Made by a program: the position numbers and the translations under genes. From NCBI GenBank assembly GCA_019096155.1, contig JAHCVI010000001.1:6200001-6264000 (forward strand): DNA of 64,000 nt, written 5' to 3'. Position 1 is the first letter of the stretch; each line of letters opens with the position of its first letter. The notes below the pieces were generated by a model, which ran no database searches, had not been told where the DNA came from, and saw nothing but the letters and a program-made list of their open reading frames with translations. Below, piece by piece: positions 1 to 11,594 of this stretch. Origin of the DNA: Staphylotrichum longicolle (Eukaryota > Ascomycota > Sordariomycetes > Sordariales > Chaetomiaceae).

Positions 1-1501
1 AGGAGGGAAGGAGGGTACCAGGTGGGCAAACCAAGTTGCTCAATTTGCAAGAAACAGCAAGAAAGTGTCCTCAAATTTGGGCCCAAACAACAAAAAGCAA
101 ACGGGAAAGCTGATCAATGGAAGAAAGCGTAATCGTAATACCCCAAACCTGCAGAGAATGACCTAGTGTTTGGAAGCTTAGTGTTGATTGGGGAACGTTG
201 AATTGATCCTCGATAAACACGACGAGGCAACCGTTCAGACTATCGAGAAGTAGCATCTCTATCAGCGAGGCACGGGAATACATCTTCGGTATCACCTGGA
301 CATCATACGCGATTGAGCACTATCTGTGACAAGAACTTAGGGATTTACGCCCAGTTTGGTGGAGGCTGGAGTCTATCTGTCCAGAAGCCAGGCATCCGGT
401 TAGCAGGATCACAAACAACATTTCGCAAGAGGCTGGGAATTTGAGCAGCTTAACAGCTCGACACGGTTTTAGATCTCCAAGGGCACCTCTTTGTAAAAGA
501 CTCCTACCCTGTCGTCTCTTTTGATCATCTCCAGTAGTTACCATGTGGAAGCGCTGTGCATTCTTGGATATGGGTCCAAGGTTGACCGAGGTGAAGCTCG
601 CGGTATGGCGGACACCAAAACTTGCTGTCTTGTGAACGGATTTGTGAATTCGGTATCTTCTTGTGTGCAGAGAGAAGACAGGTTTGGGGAAAAGTGCAGT
701 TTCCATTCAACGCACCCTGCTGGTTTCCGCTGGTGTGGGTTGTACTGACAGGCAGCAGCCACCGGTGCTGAGAAATCGTGAATCTGGTTGTCGTCAAGCC
801 AGTCGTCAAGGAAAGGAAAAAGGCTGGGGGACAATGGTGAGAGCATCAACATGCAAAGCAGACGCTGGACTTTCAAGGTTTCCCAGGCTGCAAACCGACC
901 CAGTCAATTTTTACGTGCCAGCGATGTCCACAGGGTATTTCCAGAGAAACCAAGCTTCTTCCTCACATCACGAGCTGAGCCCGAGACTGCAATGAAAAAG
1001 AGGTGTTCGCTTCGCCCAGAGACAGTGTAATACTGGGGAAACTGTGCTAAGATGACATGTGCAAGCACAGAGGCCATCGAAGCGAATGACAAAAATTAGT
1101 ATAATCAAATAAATCTACTCCGTAGAGCAGTTTCAGAGATTAAACTGAAAAGAACAGATACTACACTTGATCTAAGCCAAAAGGCAAAGAGAGCTAAAGA
1201 AGAAAAGAAAAGAATCCCAGAATTCTGGCGACGAAGCGAAGAATATATACCTGCGCAGAGGTGGTCTGTGCACGTCTGCAAAAGCTGGAGACCCACTGCG
1301 ATTGTCTGTGCGCCCATTTCCATTTCCTGCTCCCTGAATTTGAGCCACACCGCCCGGCAATATTCCGGTCTGGCTGGACATCCCGACATCCACCACCAAA
1401 GGCCTCAGGCGCGAAGATCGAAGCCGACGACATCCCAAGCGCCAATTCCAACCCCCAACCGGTAACCTTCCCACGCGCTTTGCCGACAAACAACCGCCAG
1501 G
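1..1501. other. Intergenic, no gene recognised
   Basis: Short open frames occur on both strands, but none has good codon bias, a recognisable motif or splice signals. This is presumably the upstream region of the uS14m gene and the flank of a gene outside the window. Confidence 0.55.
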
Positions 1502-2000
1502 ATGTCGATGTTCAGGGCAAAGAAGTTCGACCTCGGGTGCTTCACCAACATCAAGGTCATCCGCGACCACGCGAAGCGCAAGGCCTTTGAAGCCGCCGAA
1601 GCCGAGAGGTACAGACCGACCTGATCCAGCCCGGCTGCCCATTATCCGTGGAGAGAAGAAAAACAGCTAGAACAAGGACTCTAACCCATCGCCTCGCAGA
1701 CAAGCCCTCCGCTACATCATCCGCAACACCACCCTCCCCGCCAGGACACGCGCCATCGCCCAGCTGCAGCTGACCCAGATGCACTGCTACACGCGCCCGA
1801 CCCAGATCCGGAACAGGTGTATCTTCGGCGGGAAGGGGAGGGGTGTCCTTGCTGATTTCAAGATGTCAAGGGTACGGCAATCCGTCTATGGGCCATGAGA
1901 GGGAAAAGTGTCGATGATGAGCTGACAGTTTTGGCAGTACAACTTCAGGATGCAAGCGCTGGCGGGCAATTTGCCCGGTGTGAAGAAGGCCAGTTGGTAG
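1502..2000 (+). CDS. MRP2: Mitochondrial small-subunit ribosomal protein uS14m (Mrp2-like)
   Basis: Component of the mitochondrial ribosome small subunit, close to the decoding head. Three exons are read: 1502-1608, 1700-1871 and 1938-2000, giving 113 residues, the size expected for uS14. Both introns have GT/AG ends, and phases agree across the joins. The protein starts MSMFRAKKFD and carries the uS14 signature: a basic helix rich in R and K, then RTRAIAQLQLTQM, CYTRPTQIRNRC, the G-K-G-R-G turn and a C-terminal YNFR...LPGVKKASW tail. The first ATG at 1502 is used; a second ATG two codons later would change little. The gene is convergent with the lipoyl synthase gene 354 bases away. Identification rests on family memory of fungal Mrp2 and is firm because the tail and core match throughout. 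Confidence 0.93.
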
Positions 2001-2354
2001 AGAAAGTGGTGGGGGATTTTGGGTATGGTTGGCTTCCGGCGCCATGGAGTGGTATCGAGTTCACTGTTGGTGGACAACGGGAATCGGGACATGGGCAAGT
2101 CTTGTGGGGAAAAGGCTGGTTTGGCCTTCAAACGAACATGTAGAGATTGGTGGACTGGATTTCCCCGTTTGAGGTCCAAGTCCAATCATGTACAATTCTT
2201 GTTACAATATTAAATGCATATTATGAAGCTCCTTCTCCAAACGCCGAATCCCATGCGACCTCGCCCCAACCCAGCCCCAACCCAGTTTATCCTATGAATG
2301 GTGTGTGAAACGCCATCCCCAAATGTTGAACAAGCTTCAACCCAATCCCTGTAT
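2001..2354. other. Convergent intergenic spacer
   Basis: This 354-base spacer between the 3' ends of uS14m and lipoyl synthase is presumably occupied by the two 3' UTRs. No other feature was recognised. Confidence 0.6.
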
Positions 2355-3685
2355 CTAGAGAGACTTGCCGCTCGTCTCCTCAGCTGCGACAGTTTGGCCA
2401 AGGCCTTCCGCCGCCATGGCCTTCTTACCAGCCCGCTTCTTGAGCACGTTCTCAATAAACGCCTCGCCGGCCTTGTAACTTGAGCGGACGAGGGGACCGC
2501 TGGCGCAGTACATGAAACCCATGTCCATGGCGCGCTGCCTCCAGAGCTCGAACTCGTCAGGTGTGACGTAACGCTCGACCTTGAGATGCCGCTTGGTGGG
2601 GCGCATGTACTGCCCGAACGTGACGACGTCCACATCGACCTTTCTCAGTTCTACCATGACGTTAGTCCTCATTGCAAATGAACTCCCAGGAACAGTGTAA
2701 ACTCACCTCTCAGCGTCTCCCACAGCTCCTCATCCGTCTCTCCCAAACCGAGCATGATGCTCGTCTTGGTGATGATGCCCTCCTTCCCCATCACCGCCTT
2801 CACATGCTCCAGCACCTTCAGGCTCTGCCTGAACGTCGCCCTCCGGTCTCTCACGTACGGCGTCAGGCCCTCGGTCGTCTCCACGTTGTGCGCGTACACA
2901 TCCAGCCCGCTCTCGGCCACGATCTTGACCATGTCCAGATCGCCCATGAAGTCGCCCGTCAGCGCCTCGACCAGCATCGTCGGCTTTTTGGCCTTGATCC
3001 GGCGGATCGTCTCGGCAAAGTGGCGCGCGCCGCCGTCGGCCAGGTCGTCGCGGTCGACGCTCGTCAGCACGACGTAGCCCAGCCCCCAGCGGGCGAGCGC
3101 CTCGGCCGTGTTCTCGGGCTCGTGCGGGTCGAGCGGCGGCGGGCGGCGGTTCGTCTTGACGCTGCAGAAGCGGCAGCCGCGCGTGCACGTGTCGCCCATG
3201 AGCATGATGGTGGCCGTCGCGGACGCCTTGTTGCTGCCGCCCCAGCACTCGCCGATGTTGGGGCAGCGCGCCTCCTCGCACACCGTGTGCAGGCCCAGCC
3301 CGCGGAGGTCGGCCTTGATCTTGCCAAAGTTGGGGTTGGAGCCGGGGGAGGGGATGGGCGTCTTGAGCCAGTCGGGCAGGCGCGTGATGGTGCGCTTGCG
3401 GCCCTCGGGCCCGACGATGGCGGTGCGGGGGGCGTAGGCCTCGCTCGGCGAGAGCGGCGCGGACGAGGGGAGGAACTCGGAGAAGGAGGCAACGCTGGTG
3501 TCTTTGAAGTAGGTCGGGCGAGGCTTGGCGGCGCTGCCGGAGCCCGTTGACGGCTGCTGCTGGGCCTGCTGTGGATCGGACGGGGGCGGAATGGTGGCGT
3601 AGGTTCGGGACGTGAGCACGGTTGCGCGAGCGAGGGACCGCCGGAGCGGCGCCTGTATCCTCTGGAGCGGCATGGGAGACGCCAT
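2355..3685 (-). CDS. LIP5: Lipoyl synthase, mitochondrial
   Basis: Radical-SAM enzyme that inserts two sulfurs into protein-bound octanoyl groups to make lipoyl cofactors of pyruvate and 2-oxoglutarate dehydrogenases and the glycine cleavage system, in the mitochondrial matrix. Two exons (3685-2707 and 2650-2355) give 424 residues. The 56-base intron has a GTGAGT donor and TAG acceptor, and rejoins the conserved stretch around ETLRELRKVDVDVVTFGQ. Residues 1-30 are Arg/Ser/Ala rich with almost no acid, a mitochondrial targeting peptide. The auxiliary cluster cysteines are C136, C141 and C147, and the radical-SAM CxxxCxxC motif is C167, C171 and C174. The RSSYKAGE motif near the C-terminus supplies the conserved serine ligand. 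Start chosen at 3685, the ATG giving the targeting peptide. No lesion seen. Confidence 0.97.
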
Positions 3686-4993
3686 TATACTGCGCTACCT
3701 CTGAAAAACGGTTGCGAGCTCAGGAGAATCGAGCGGCGAGCAATAATGCAGAGTTCAGTGTCATCGGCTAAGAGCGGCGATGATGCATAGAAAATTGGCT
3801 CCGACTGCAGGCGCAGTGGGGACTCGCCTGCTTGGCGCCACTGGACCCTGGGTCCATGTAAGCAAGGGTTAGGGTTGAGCGGACATCGGTGGCATATGGC
3901 CCCTCGGGTACCGAGCCGCTTGTTGAATGACGAGAAGGGTTGAGAACCTCAACATTCCAGAATGCGTGTGGCATTTTTTACAATTTTCCCATGTCCCGTA
4001 GAACGAACGGGTGTGCTTGGCTTTTTTGTGGGACTTGGATTCTGACTGTGGTCGATCAACGAGGGGCAACGAGCAGCAAGGTCTTGTATTCGCAACCTTA
4101 GGAGCCTGCCCCAACTGGCAGGAATGCACGATGTTTCCCAAGACACAAAACGACATGGCGGCAAAATGCGGGGGAACTGATTGAACTGCAGCCGGGAGGT
4201 CTCTCGGAACAAGCATGCTATGGACTGGATGGTGATGAAACGAAGCTGCGACGCACTGCAGGGCCGTGCTTTCAACCCCGTCCAGGCCTCGCTGCCTGAG
4301 ACCTCTTGAACTCAAATGGGCGCAGGAAGGGTCTCTGCTCTCATTGGCTTGGCTAAGTACCCAATCGCATTCGCCCCGATCGTGGCTGCGGTTTTGGTTG
4401 CTGACGACGCCCCTGTCCCATCGCAGGGTGTGTCTGCCGTAAGAATGTCTATGACAAGAAAAGCGAATCAGTGCCTGGAATGGCCTCAATTAATGACAAA
4501 GGTTATTCATGCCTCTTAAGGGTTCGATAACTGAGGCTTTCAGCCCTTTGAGCACAAAGCACATGCAAGTTGTTGTTTGATTTGTCTACCAAGTAGTCGG
4601 TGCCTTGGCGGAGGGTGGATCACTTAGTTGTCAGGGTGGCTGAAGCGAGAGGTGATATCGCACTAATAAAACGCCCCGTGTCATCAGCGGCTACATGATA
4701 GCTCAATATCAGAAACTGCTCCAAGTTTCGGTGGCACCTGACACAGCCGCGTTCCCCGGTCATCCACTGGCCGGAGAGGCTGGCGTGTCGCCCGCAGAAA
4801 ACAGGCTCAACTGCGCAACGTCTTTCAACACGACCTCGCTCATTCCACCATCTCTCCACCACCACTGAATTCGCCTCCATCGCTCTGCAACAGCGCGCCG
4901 ACATTTTAGCGACATTATCAGCCTAGCGATTTGTGCTACGTACGACACCGCATTCTACTTGCTCTTCAATAGCATCCGCCGCCGACCGACAAG
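3686..4993. other. Divergent intergenic region between LIP5 and the v-SNARE gene
   Basis: About 1.3 kb shared by two divergently transcribed genes. It holds a telomere-like GGGTTAGGGTT element 180 bases upstream of LIP5 (listed separately). A 206-codon open frame on the minus strand (4489-3869) has no recognisable domain and weak codon bias, and is not called. Confidence 0.55.
3866..3876 (+). promoter_or_regulatory. Telobox-like element GGGTTAGGGTT
   Basis: Nearly two telomeric hexamers lie about 180 bases upstream of the LIP5 start codon. In fungi such TAGGG boxes are known binding sites of Tbf1/Myb-telobox factors in promoters of ribosomal-protein and other growth genes. Function here is inferred from position only. 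Confidence 0.35.
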
Positions 4994-5822
4994 ATGTCTT
5001 CGGAGCCGTATGACCCGTATATTCCCAACGGCCAGGGCGGCCAGGGAGCGCCGAAGGACAACCGGACAGCGCAAATTCAAGCGGTGGGTTGTTTCCTTGC
5101 AACATCCGGACCCCAATATCAATCGGGTGCAGCATGCGATGGGTTCAGTCACAAATCTGCCGGTGGAGCGCAAGCACCGACGTCGTCATCGCTCCCAGCC
5201 GACTCGCAGCGCTCCAGCAACCAACCGTGCTGCAGCGTCTATAAACCCGCGCACATGTGCAGGCTGAGCTTGCCACAGGCGACTCGCGACAGCTTTTTGG
5301 CCCAGGGACAAACGGATGCGCGACTGAGGCATCGGACAGCTGGCGACCAGCCTTTTTTTTCTGGGGAGCCCGACTTGAACCAGCACGCTGCTTTGCTCCT
5401 CTGATTGTTCAGGGATCGATACGACGCAATAAGAGCTATAAGCTGACATGCAATAGCAAATCGACGACACCGTTGGCGTGATGCGCGACAACATCAATAA
5501 GGTCTCGGAACGTGGCGCTCGTTTGGACCATCTGCAGGACCAAACCGACAATCTGGCACAGTCGGCGCAAAGCTTCCGGCGCGGCGCCAACCAGGTTCGC
5601 AAGAAGATGTGGTGGAAGGTGAGCGACCGCAGCAAACTCGCGGGAAGGTTGTTGGTATTGACCCTGTTCCCAGGACATGAAGATGCGCATCTGGCTGGGT
5701 GTCGGTATCGTCGTACTCCTTGCCATCATCATCATCCCATCTGGTATGTGTTAAATCTCGTCCTTGCCACACTCTAGAGCCTCCCGGCTGACCGGATATT
5801 TGCAGTTGTCGCCACGAGGTAA
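4994..5822 (+). CDS. SNC1: Synaptobrevin/VAMP v-SNARE (Snc1/Snc2-like)
   Basis: R-SNARE of exocytic and recycling vesicles that pairs with plasma-membrane t-SNAREs; in filamentous fungi it is concentrated at hyphal tips. Four exons (4994-5083, 5457-5618, 5674-5743, 5806-5822) give 112 residues with consistent phases. The first intron is long (373 bases) and interrupts just before the SNARE helix; the last exon is only 17 bases. Residues 1-25 are a Pro/Gly-rich variable head. The SNARE motif runs about 26-85 (QIDDTVGVMRDNINKVSERG). The zero-layer arginine is R49 in KVSERGARL. A basic WWK juxtamembrane stretch is followed by a single C-terminal anchor at about 88-107 ending VVATR. Length and motif order match yeast Snc1 and Aspergillus SynA. 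It is transcribed divergently from LIP5. Confidence 0.95.
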
Positions 5823-7147
5823 TGATTCCACGATCGCCATGATGACCAAGAAGCAACGGAATTCGCAATCGACCACGATCCGCCGGGAACGGGATTTATG
5901 CTCGCTTGGGTTTTTGTTTTCTGGGAGTTTGTTTTCTTGATTTTGCGGTCGACAGGCAGTGTAGTACTGCCTGGTAGGAACCGCATGGAGTTGCGTGACA
6001 CACAGTTTGGAGCGACGATATCTTCCAACTGTACCTGTACTTATGATGGATTGAGAGGGAACGGGTTCCCCAACGAGGTTAATTAAAGATGGCGGCCATG
6101 AAGTGTTGCTTCAACGTTTTTGTATCCAGTCCTCGCACGTTCTCACATGGGTGCCGGAAAACAACGCACTGCGGAGTTCCGTCGGGGCCCGATGTCGAAG
6201 CCCACAAGTACGCCGGCAGGAGCCGAGGGCAGGCAGTGACAGAGAGCACAAGAAGCAGGGAGGAAGTTAAGGTAGCTCCAACTTTCTCTCTCAGCTCGGC
6301 TCACAGACAAGACAGATCCGGACCCGTCAGCCTCTGCAAGATACGTGCCTCCTTCCTGTCGTTTATATCCCTCAATGAGGCCTCCTGCCTCCATTCTGCA
6401 CTGTCCCCCACTGGTCCCTAGTCCAAACCAAAAAAAGGGCTTGCACAGGAGCCGACCGAGGAGAAGCCCTTGCACCGTTTGTGGAGAGTGAGTTGATGGA
6501 TGACTCTTATCAGATCGAGTCGCATGCGGCAACCGCCTTGGCAGTGGAGACGGGGGAGAGTTAGGACGACGCCTTGCTCTTTCCTGCTTGCTCCCCCGTT
6601 AGGATTGCTGGGGAGTGTCAGAGAAGGTGCAGCAGTCGCCTAAAAACAGCCAGCCCGTCTCTGCAGGTAGAACAGCGACCGGCTATGCGCCAGTAACCTG
6701 ATTTCGAAAAAATGGCATGTTGTAGGTGTCAATTGCTTCCCTCTTGCGTCTGGTGCCGAAGTCGCTCCACATCACTGCAGCTGCAGCCAGTGGGCCAGGG
6801 TGTGGGTGGCAGCGGGTCGCAGTGGTGCAGCGGTGCAGCAGCGCAGTGGGTGCTTCCAGGTTCCCCTCAGAAGCGGTTTCGGTCTCAATTTTTTTCCTTG
6901 GTTGCCCCTCCACCACAACCCGCTGCAGCCCGTTGACCGACACTTGCCAGGCCCCAACCTTAAAAAAGCCCTGGACCACCGCCCGACTCCGGTCTACTTC
7001 CGGCCATTGACCTTAAAAAGCCTGGATCGCCACCGTCCTCCGGCTTTTGCTTCCGGCCTCGACCTCGACCCTCGTGCCATTGACTTCCGGCAGGGCCCTC
7101 CGCTTCTCCTCCGTCTCCGCTTCCCCTGCCTGGCCTCTGCGCCGTCA
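5823..7147. other. Intergenic region upstream of the arginine gene
   Basis: No convincing gene. The last 200 bases contain an imperfect duplication of roughly 53 bases (about 6957-7009 and 7010-7065), both copies beginning CCTTAAAAA followed by GCC-TGGA and ending near CTTCCGGCC. Confidence 0.55.
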
Positions 7148-7213
7148 ATGGTAGCTGGTCCGTTTGCAATTGACTCATCCGAGGTCCAGTTGTGGTCAAG
7201 CAGCTCCGATTAG
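7148..7213 (+). promoter_or_regulatory. Possible upstream ORF in the ARG5,6 leader
   Basis: An ATG at 7148 opens a 21-codon frame ending at TAG 7213, 105 bases before the main start. It overlaps the TGACTCA site, so it lies in the mRNA only if transcription starts upstream of that site. The peptide does not resemble the arginine attenuator peptide of ARG2/CPA1 leaders. Confidence 0.25.
7171..7177 (+). promoter_or_regulatory. CPC1/GCN4 binding site TGACTCA
   Basis: Perfect palindromic GCN4/CPC1 core 142 bases upstream of the Arg5,6 start codon. Cross-pathway control through this element is established for fungal amino-acid genes, including arginine genes. Here the site is seen directly and the regulation is inferred. 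Confidence 0.7.
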
Positions 7214-7318
7214 ACGCACAAGTTGCACTCGCCCACCGCCTCTTGTCGTTGTTCCCAGGGGATTTGGGATTTCGACTCTCATTCTGCCGACCGCTCTTCG
7301 AAGCCCCCAACGCTCACA

Positions 7319-10011
7319 ATGCTCTCCGCTTGTGCTGTTGCCCTCAGGGCAGGCGCCCGTCGCAGCGTTCGCCGACTGCCGACCCGCGCTCGCGTCGCTG
7401 CCGTGCCCACCGCCCTCCGCCGCTCCAGACCGTTCTCGTCGTCCGCCGCCCGGGCCACCGATCTCAGTACTAGGGGTATGATAGTGCAGACTTCCTCGTC
7501 CGTAGGGTCCAAGCGCGAAGTACAGCAGTACCTCTCGCTGTTCACCTCCGTCTCGTCGCAACGCTTTGCCGTCATCAAGGTCGGCGGTGCCATCCTCACC
7601 GACTACCTCGACGAGCTGTGCTCCAGCTTGGCCTTCCTCTACACCGTCGGCCTGTACCCCATCATCGTCCATGGCGCGGGGCCGCAGCTCAACAACCTGC
7701 TGGAGCAGGCCGGTGTCGAGCCCCAGTTCGAGGAGGGCATCCGGGTGACCGACGCCAAGACGCTGCGTGTCGCTCGCGACCTGTTCCTGCAGGAGAACCT
7801 CAACCTGGTCAACAAGCTGGAGGAGAAGGGCGTGCATGCTCAGCCCCTGACCACCGGCATGTTCAGGGCAGACTATCTGAACAAGGAGAAGTGGGGTCTG
7901 GTCGGCAAGATCACTGGTGTCAACAAGCAGCCCATTGAGACGGCCATCAACAACGGTTATCTTCCCATCCTCACCTCCATGGCCGAGACCGACGACGGCC
8001 AAATCCTCAACGTCAATGCTGACGTCGCTGCTGCCGAGTTGGCCCGTGCCCTGGAGCCCCTGAAGGTTGTTTACTTGTCCGAGAAGGGCGGTCTGTTTGA
8101 TGCCGCGGGCCAGAAGATCTCAGCCATCAATCTGGACGAGGAGTTTGAGCACCTTATGTCCCAATCGTGGGTTAAGTACGGCACCAGGCTAAAGATCAAG
8201 GAGATCAAGGAGCTGCTCGACACGCTGCCGCGCGCAACCAGCGTCGCCATCATCCACCCCGGTGAGCTCCAAAAGGAGCTCTTCACGGACTCCGGCGCCG
8301 GTACGCTCATCCGCCGCGGCAGCAAGCTGCTCTCGGCTACCAGCCTGTCTGAGTTCAAGGATCTCGACGCCCTTAAGACGGTGTTGATTCGGGACCGGGA
8401 GGGCCCGGATGCCATGGCCACGGTCGACAAGTTCCTCGAGTTCCTCAGCCAGAACGACTTCAAGGCATACTACGACGGTTCTATGAACGCGCTTGCCATC
8501 GTTCTGCCCGCGAGCGACGGGCGCCAGGCCACCCTCGCCACGCTCACCATCACCAAGTCTGGGTGGTTGACCAACGTCGCCGACAACATCTTCACCGCTC
8601 TCCGGAAGGAGCACCCCTCGCTTGTTTGGACTGTCCGGGAGGACGACGAGAACCTCGGGTGGTTCTTTGACAAGGCCGACGGTAGCGTCACCAGGAACGG
8701 CAGCGTGATGTTCTGGTACGGCATTGAGAACGGCGACGAGGTCGTGCAGTTGATGAAGGATTTCAACCAGAATGGCCGGGCCATGCTCGGTGACTCGAAC
8801 CTCGAGTCGCGGTTGCACCGCGCCGCGAGCAACGGCGCTAAGCCCGTTGCTCAGCAGGCCCGCGGCTATTCGACGCTCGCCCGCCGCCCCATTCTCTCGG
8901 CGCCGTCCGTCGGTGGCCGGAGGACCTACGTCACCCAGACCAACCCCAACCCTCCGTATGGCAAGAAGAACGCCTCCAAGTCCCAGCCCGCCAGGGTAGC
9001 GCTCATCGGCGCTCGTGGCTACACCGGCCAAGAGCTCATCCGTTTGCTCGACTCGCACCCGAACATGGACCTTCGTCACGTCTCGTCCCGTGAGCTTGCG
9101 GGCACGAAGCTCGAGGGGTACAACAAGCGGGACGTCATCTATGAGAACCTCAGCCCCGAAGACGTTAGGGATATGGAGAAGCGTGGCGACATTGACTGCT
9201 GGGTCATGGCCCTGCCCAACGGCGTGTGCAAGCCGTTCGTCGAGGCCGTCTACGAGGGCCGCCAGGGTTCTGATCACAAGAGCGTCATCGTCGACCTCTC
9301 CGCGGACTACCGGTTCGACAACACCTGGACCTACGGCCTTCCCGAGCTCGTCACCAGGGGAGACATCGCCCAGGCCAGCCAGATCGCCAACCCCGGCTGC
9401 TACGCCACGGCGGCGCAGCTCGGCATTGCTCCCCTCGTCCCCCACCTCGGCGGCATGCCCCACATCTTTGGCGTCTCGGGCTACTCTGGCGCGGGCACCA
9501 AGCCCTCCCCCAAGAACGACGTCAACCTGCTCACGGGCAACATCATCCCTTACAGCTTGACGGGCCACATCCACGAGCGCGAGGTCAGCGCCCAGCTCGG
9601 CGCCCAGGTGGCCTTTATCCCCCACGTGGCCGTCTGGTTCCGCGGCATCCACCACACCATCTCGATCCCGCTCAACAAGACCATGACGTCGCGCGACATC
9701 CGCCAGATCTACCAGGACCGGTACGCCGGCGAGAAGCTGGTCAAGGTGGTCGGCGAGGCGCCGCTGGTAAAGAACATCAGCGGCAAGCACGGCGTCGAGA
9801 TTGGCGGCTTCGAGGTTGACAAGACGGGCAAGCGCGTCGTCGTCTGCGCCACGATTGATAACCTGCTCAAGGGCGCCGCTACGCAATGCCTGCGTAAGTT
9901 TTCCCCATCGGTCCCTTCAACCGCAATGACATAGTTGGGCTAACACTCGGCGCAGAGAACATGAACCTCGCCCTGGGCTATGCCGAGTACGAGGGCATCC
10001 CGGTCATGTAA
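7319..10011 (+). CDS. ARG5,6: Acetylglutamate kinase / N-acetyl-gamma-glutamyl-phosphate reductase polyprotein
   Basis: Bifunctional mitochondrial precursor for steps 2 and 3 of ornithine/arginine synthesis: it phosphorylates N-acetylglutamate, then reduces the acyl phosphate with NADPH. Two exons (7319-9893, 9956-10011) give 876 residues. The small last exon restores the conserved tail MNLALGYAEYEGIPVM. Residues 1-45 form an Arg-rich targeting peptide. The kinase domain includes KVGG at 87-90. A NAT/DUF619-type domain (about 360-515) follows, typical of fungal kinases that bind acetylglutamate synthase and are inhibited by arginine. A second Arg/Ser-rich linker (about 515-550) is the expected internal processing site. 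The reductase has the NADP motif GARGYTGQ at 564 and catalytic C694 in NPGCYATA. The first in-frame ATG is at 7319. The CPC1 site upstream fits general amino-acid control. Confidence 0.97.
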
Positions 10012-11594
10012 AAATCGGCAAACACAGTACATTGGCCGTATATACTACTAACTAGTATATACACTGCTTTTGGGCCGAGGTGTATTTTCTTCATCGGCAC
10101 TCGTTAGCGGGGTCCTTCTTGTTTTCAGTCCTTTGTTTCCCATCTCGAGGAGTTTTGGCGGAAAACTTCAACTTTCTTTACCTTTTTTCTGGTTTCTGTT
10201 TTCCTCTTCACTGGAATGGGTTCTCGGTTGTGTGGTGGTTGGTTGGTGGGGTTTCGCGGTGGGTTTGGTCTTGTATATACAACCTCTTGAGCTCGGAGCT
10301 TACGACAGCGCTGATTGAGTGAAGGGTGGTCGCGGTGGGGAGACAGTAAATTCCTGGGACTTAGAAGTGTTAAGCGTTATCATAGACAATTAGCGGTTTC
10401 GAGTCGTTCTGATGTCGTTTAGTGGGAGTGGAGTGGTAAGATGCCATGTGGTGTGGTGTTCATCGTGGGGGTGGGTGGGGGTGGTGTCGGTGTCTATCAC
10501 TTCACCCTTCCGGAAGGGGTTGCCTGTGGGATACGCCGCCTCGCTTGCTCCGATGCGATGCTCAATCTGTGCGGGCTGCTAGAGTGAGGGTGTTGTGGTG
10601 TGACTTGGTCTTTTGAGCGAGCAGACAGCCACCTCCCATTTCAGGGGGGTGCTTGAGGAAGTGACACCATCAAAGTCGAAGGTTCACGGGGCGATTTTCT
10701 GGCGTGAATGTGAAGACTGATATTTATTGGTATCTATGATCTATCAAGAGAACCCTTTCGACCTGATGGGCAAGAGGAGGGTGATGGCCGGTGGTGGCTG
10801 TGCGTGAATCGCGTCTACGAATCCAGTCCCTGACATCCAGCCGTTCAGAACACGAGCGCGCAAGCTCCTGTCACTTAACAGCAAGACCATGTGGGGGCTA
10901 AAACGGCCTCGCCTTGCCGAGGAATCTGTCCGTGTGGTAGAGTTTGTGAGTCATGGTTTGGGAAAGATCAATCCAAAGGTAATTATCGGAGCTGTGAGGC
11001 ACCGGCCTTGCTCACGTTCCCTGGTCTTAACCAGATGTCTGAATGGAAGAGGTTGGGTGACAAGTTCAAGGGGGTTGGCATTGCCTGGTCATTCCATCTT
11101 TGTCAGTAAATACCGAATCCACGTTGTCTTACTGAGTGCAATCGGAAAGAGAAAACCGCCTCGAGTACTTCGTAGGCATAGCGATGCGAGGAGCGATGCA
11201 TGCCAGATCGAGGGCACCCGTCAACGGTCTTTCACCCCTAGAAAGACCTGTTAGCACTGGCTTGGTCAAACTGTTGGGGCTTCAGGGCGTGGCTGTTTGG
11301 TTTGTTTGCCGGTTCTCTTTGTGTATTCCGGCTTTGCTTCGCCAATCCCTTCCTTCCCTCCTTCTTCACATCATTCATTTGTTGTTTCTTCTTTGTTTTT
11401 GTTTCTTTTTCACTTTTTTTGTATTTTCTTTTTTCTTTTTTCTTTTTTGCCCAGATCGCCCCTTCCCCCCACCACCCAGTTCTTCGTCGAGGATGCATTA
11501 TATCAACCTATTGTTTCTCTTTCCAGGCCCTTTGTTTGACTCTTTCCAGGCTGCCCTGCTTCCGGCACTTCTCTGTCCAAAGTGTAGCCCGAAC
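10012..11594. other. Convergent intergenic region (ARG5,6 / RanGEF)
   Basis: About 1.6 kb without a supported gene. It contains the 3' UTR of ARG5,6 and, at 11340-11455, a long pyrimidine tract (T/C, on the plus strand) lying just beyond the 3' end of the RanGEF gene. Short frames on the plus strand reflect low-complexity translation. Confidence 0.55.

Noticed and set aside
3869..4489. 206-codon open frame on the minus strand between LIP5 and the v-SNARE gene
   Set aside because: No domain, weak third-position bias, overlaps a promoter region; consistent with chance.
8189..9886. 565-codon open frame antisense to ARG5,6
   Set aside because: Shadow of a GC3-rich gene; composition is Val/Asp/Arg rich as expected for the antisense of such codons.
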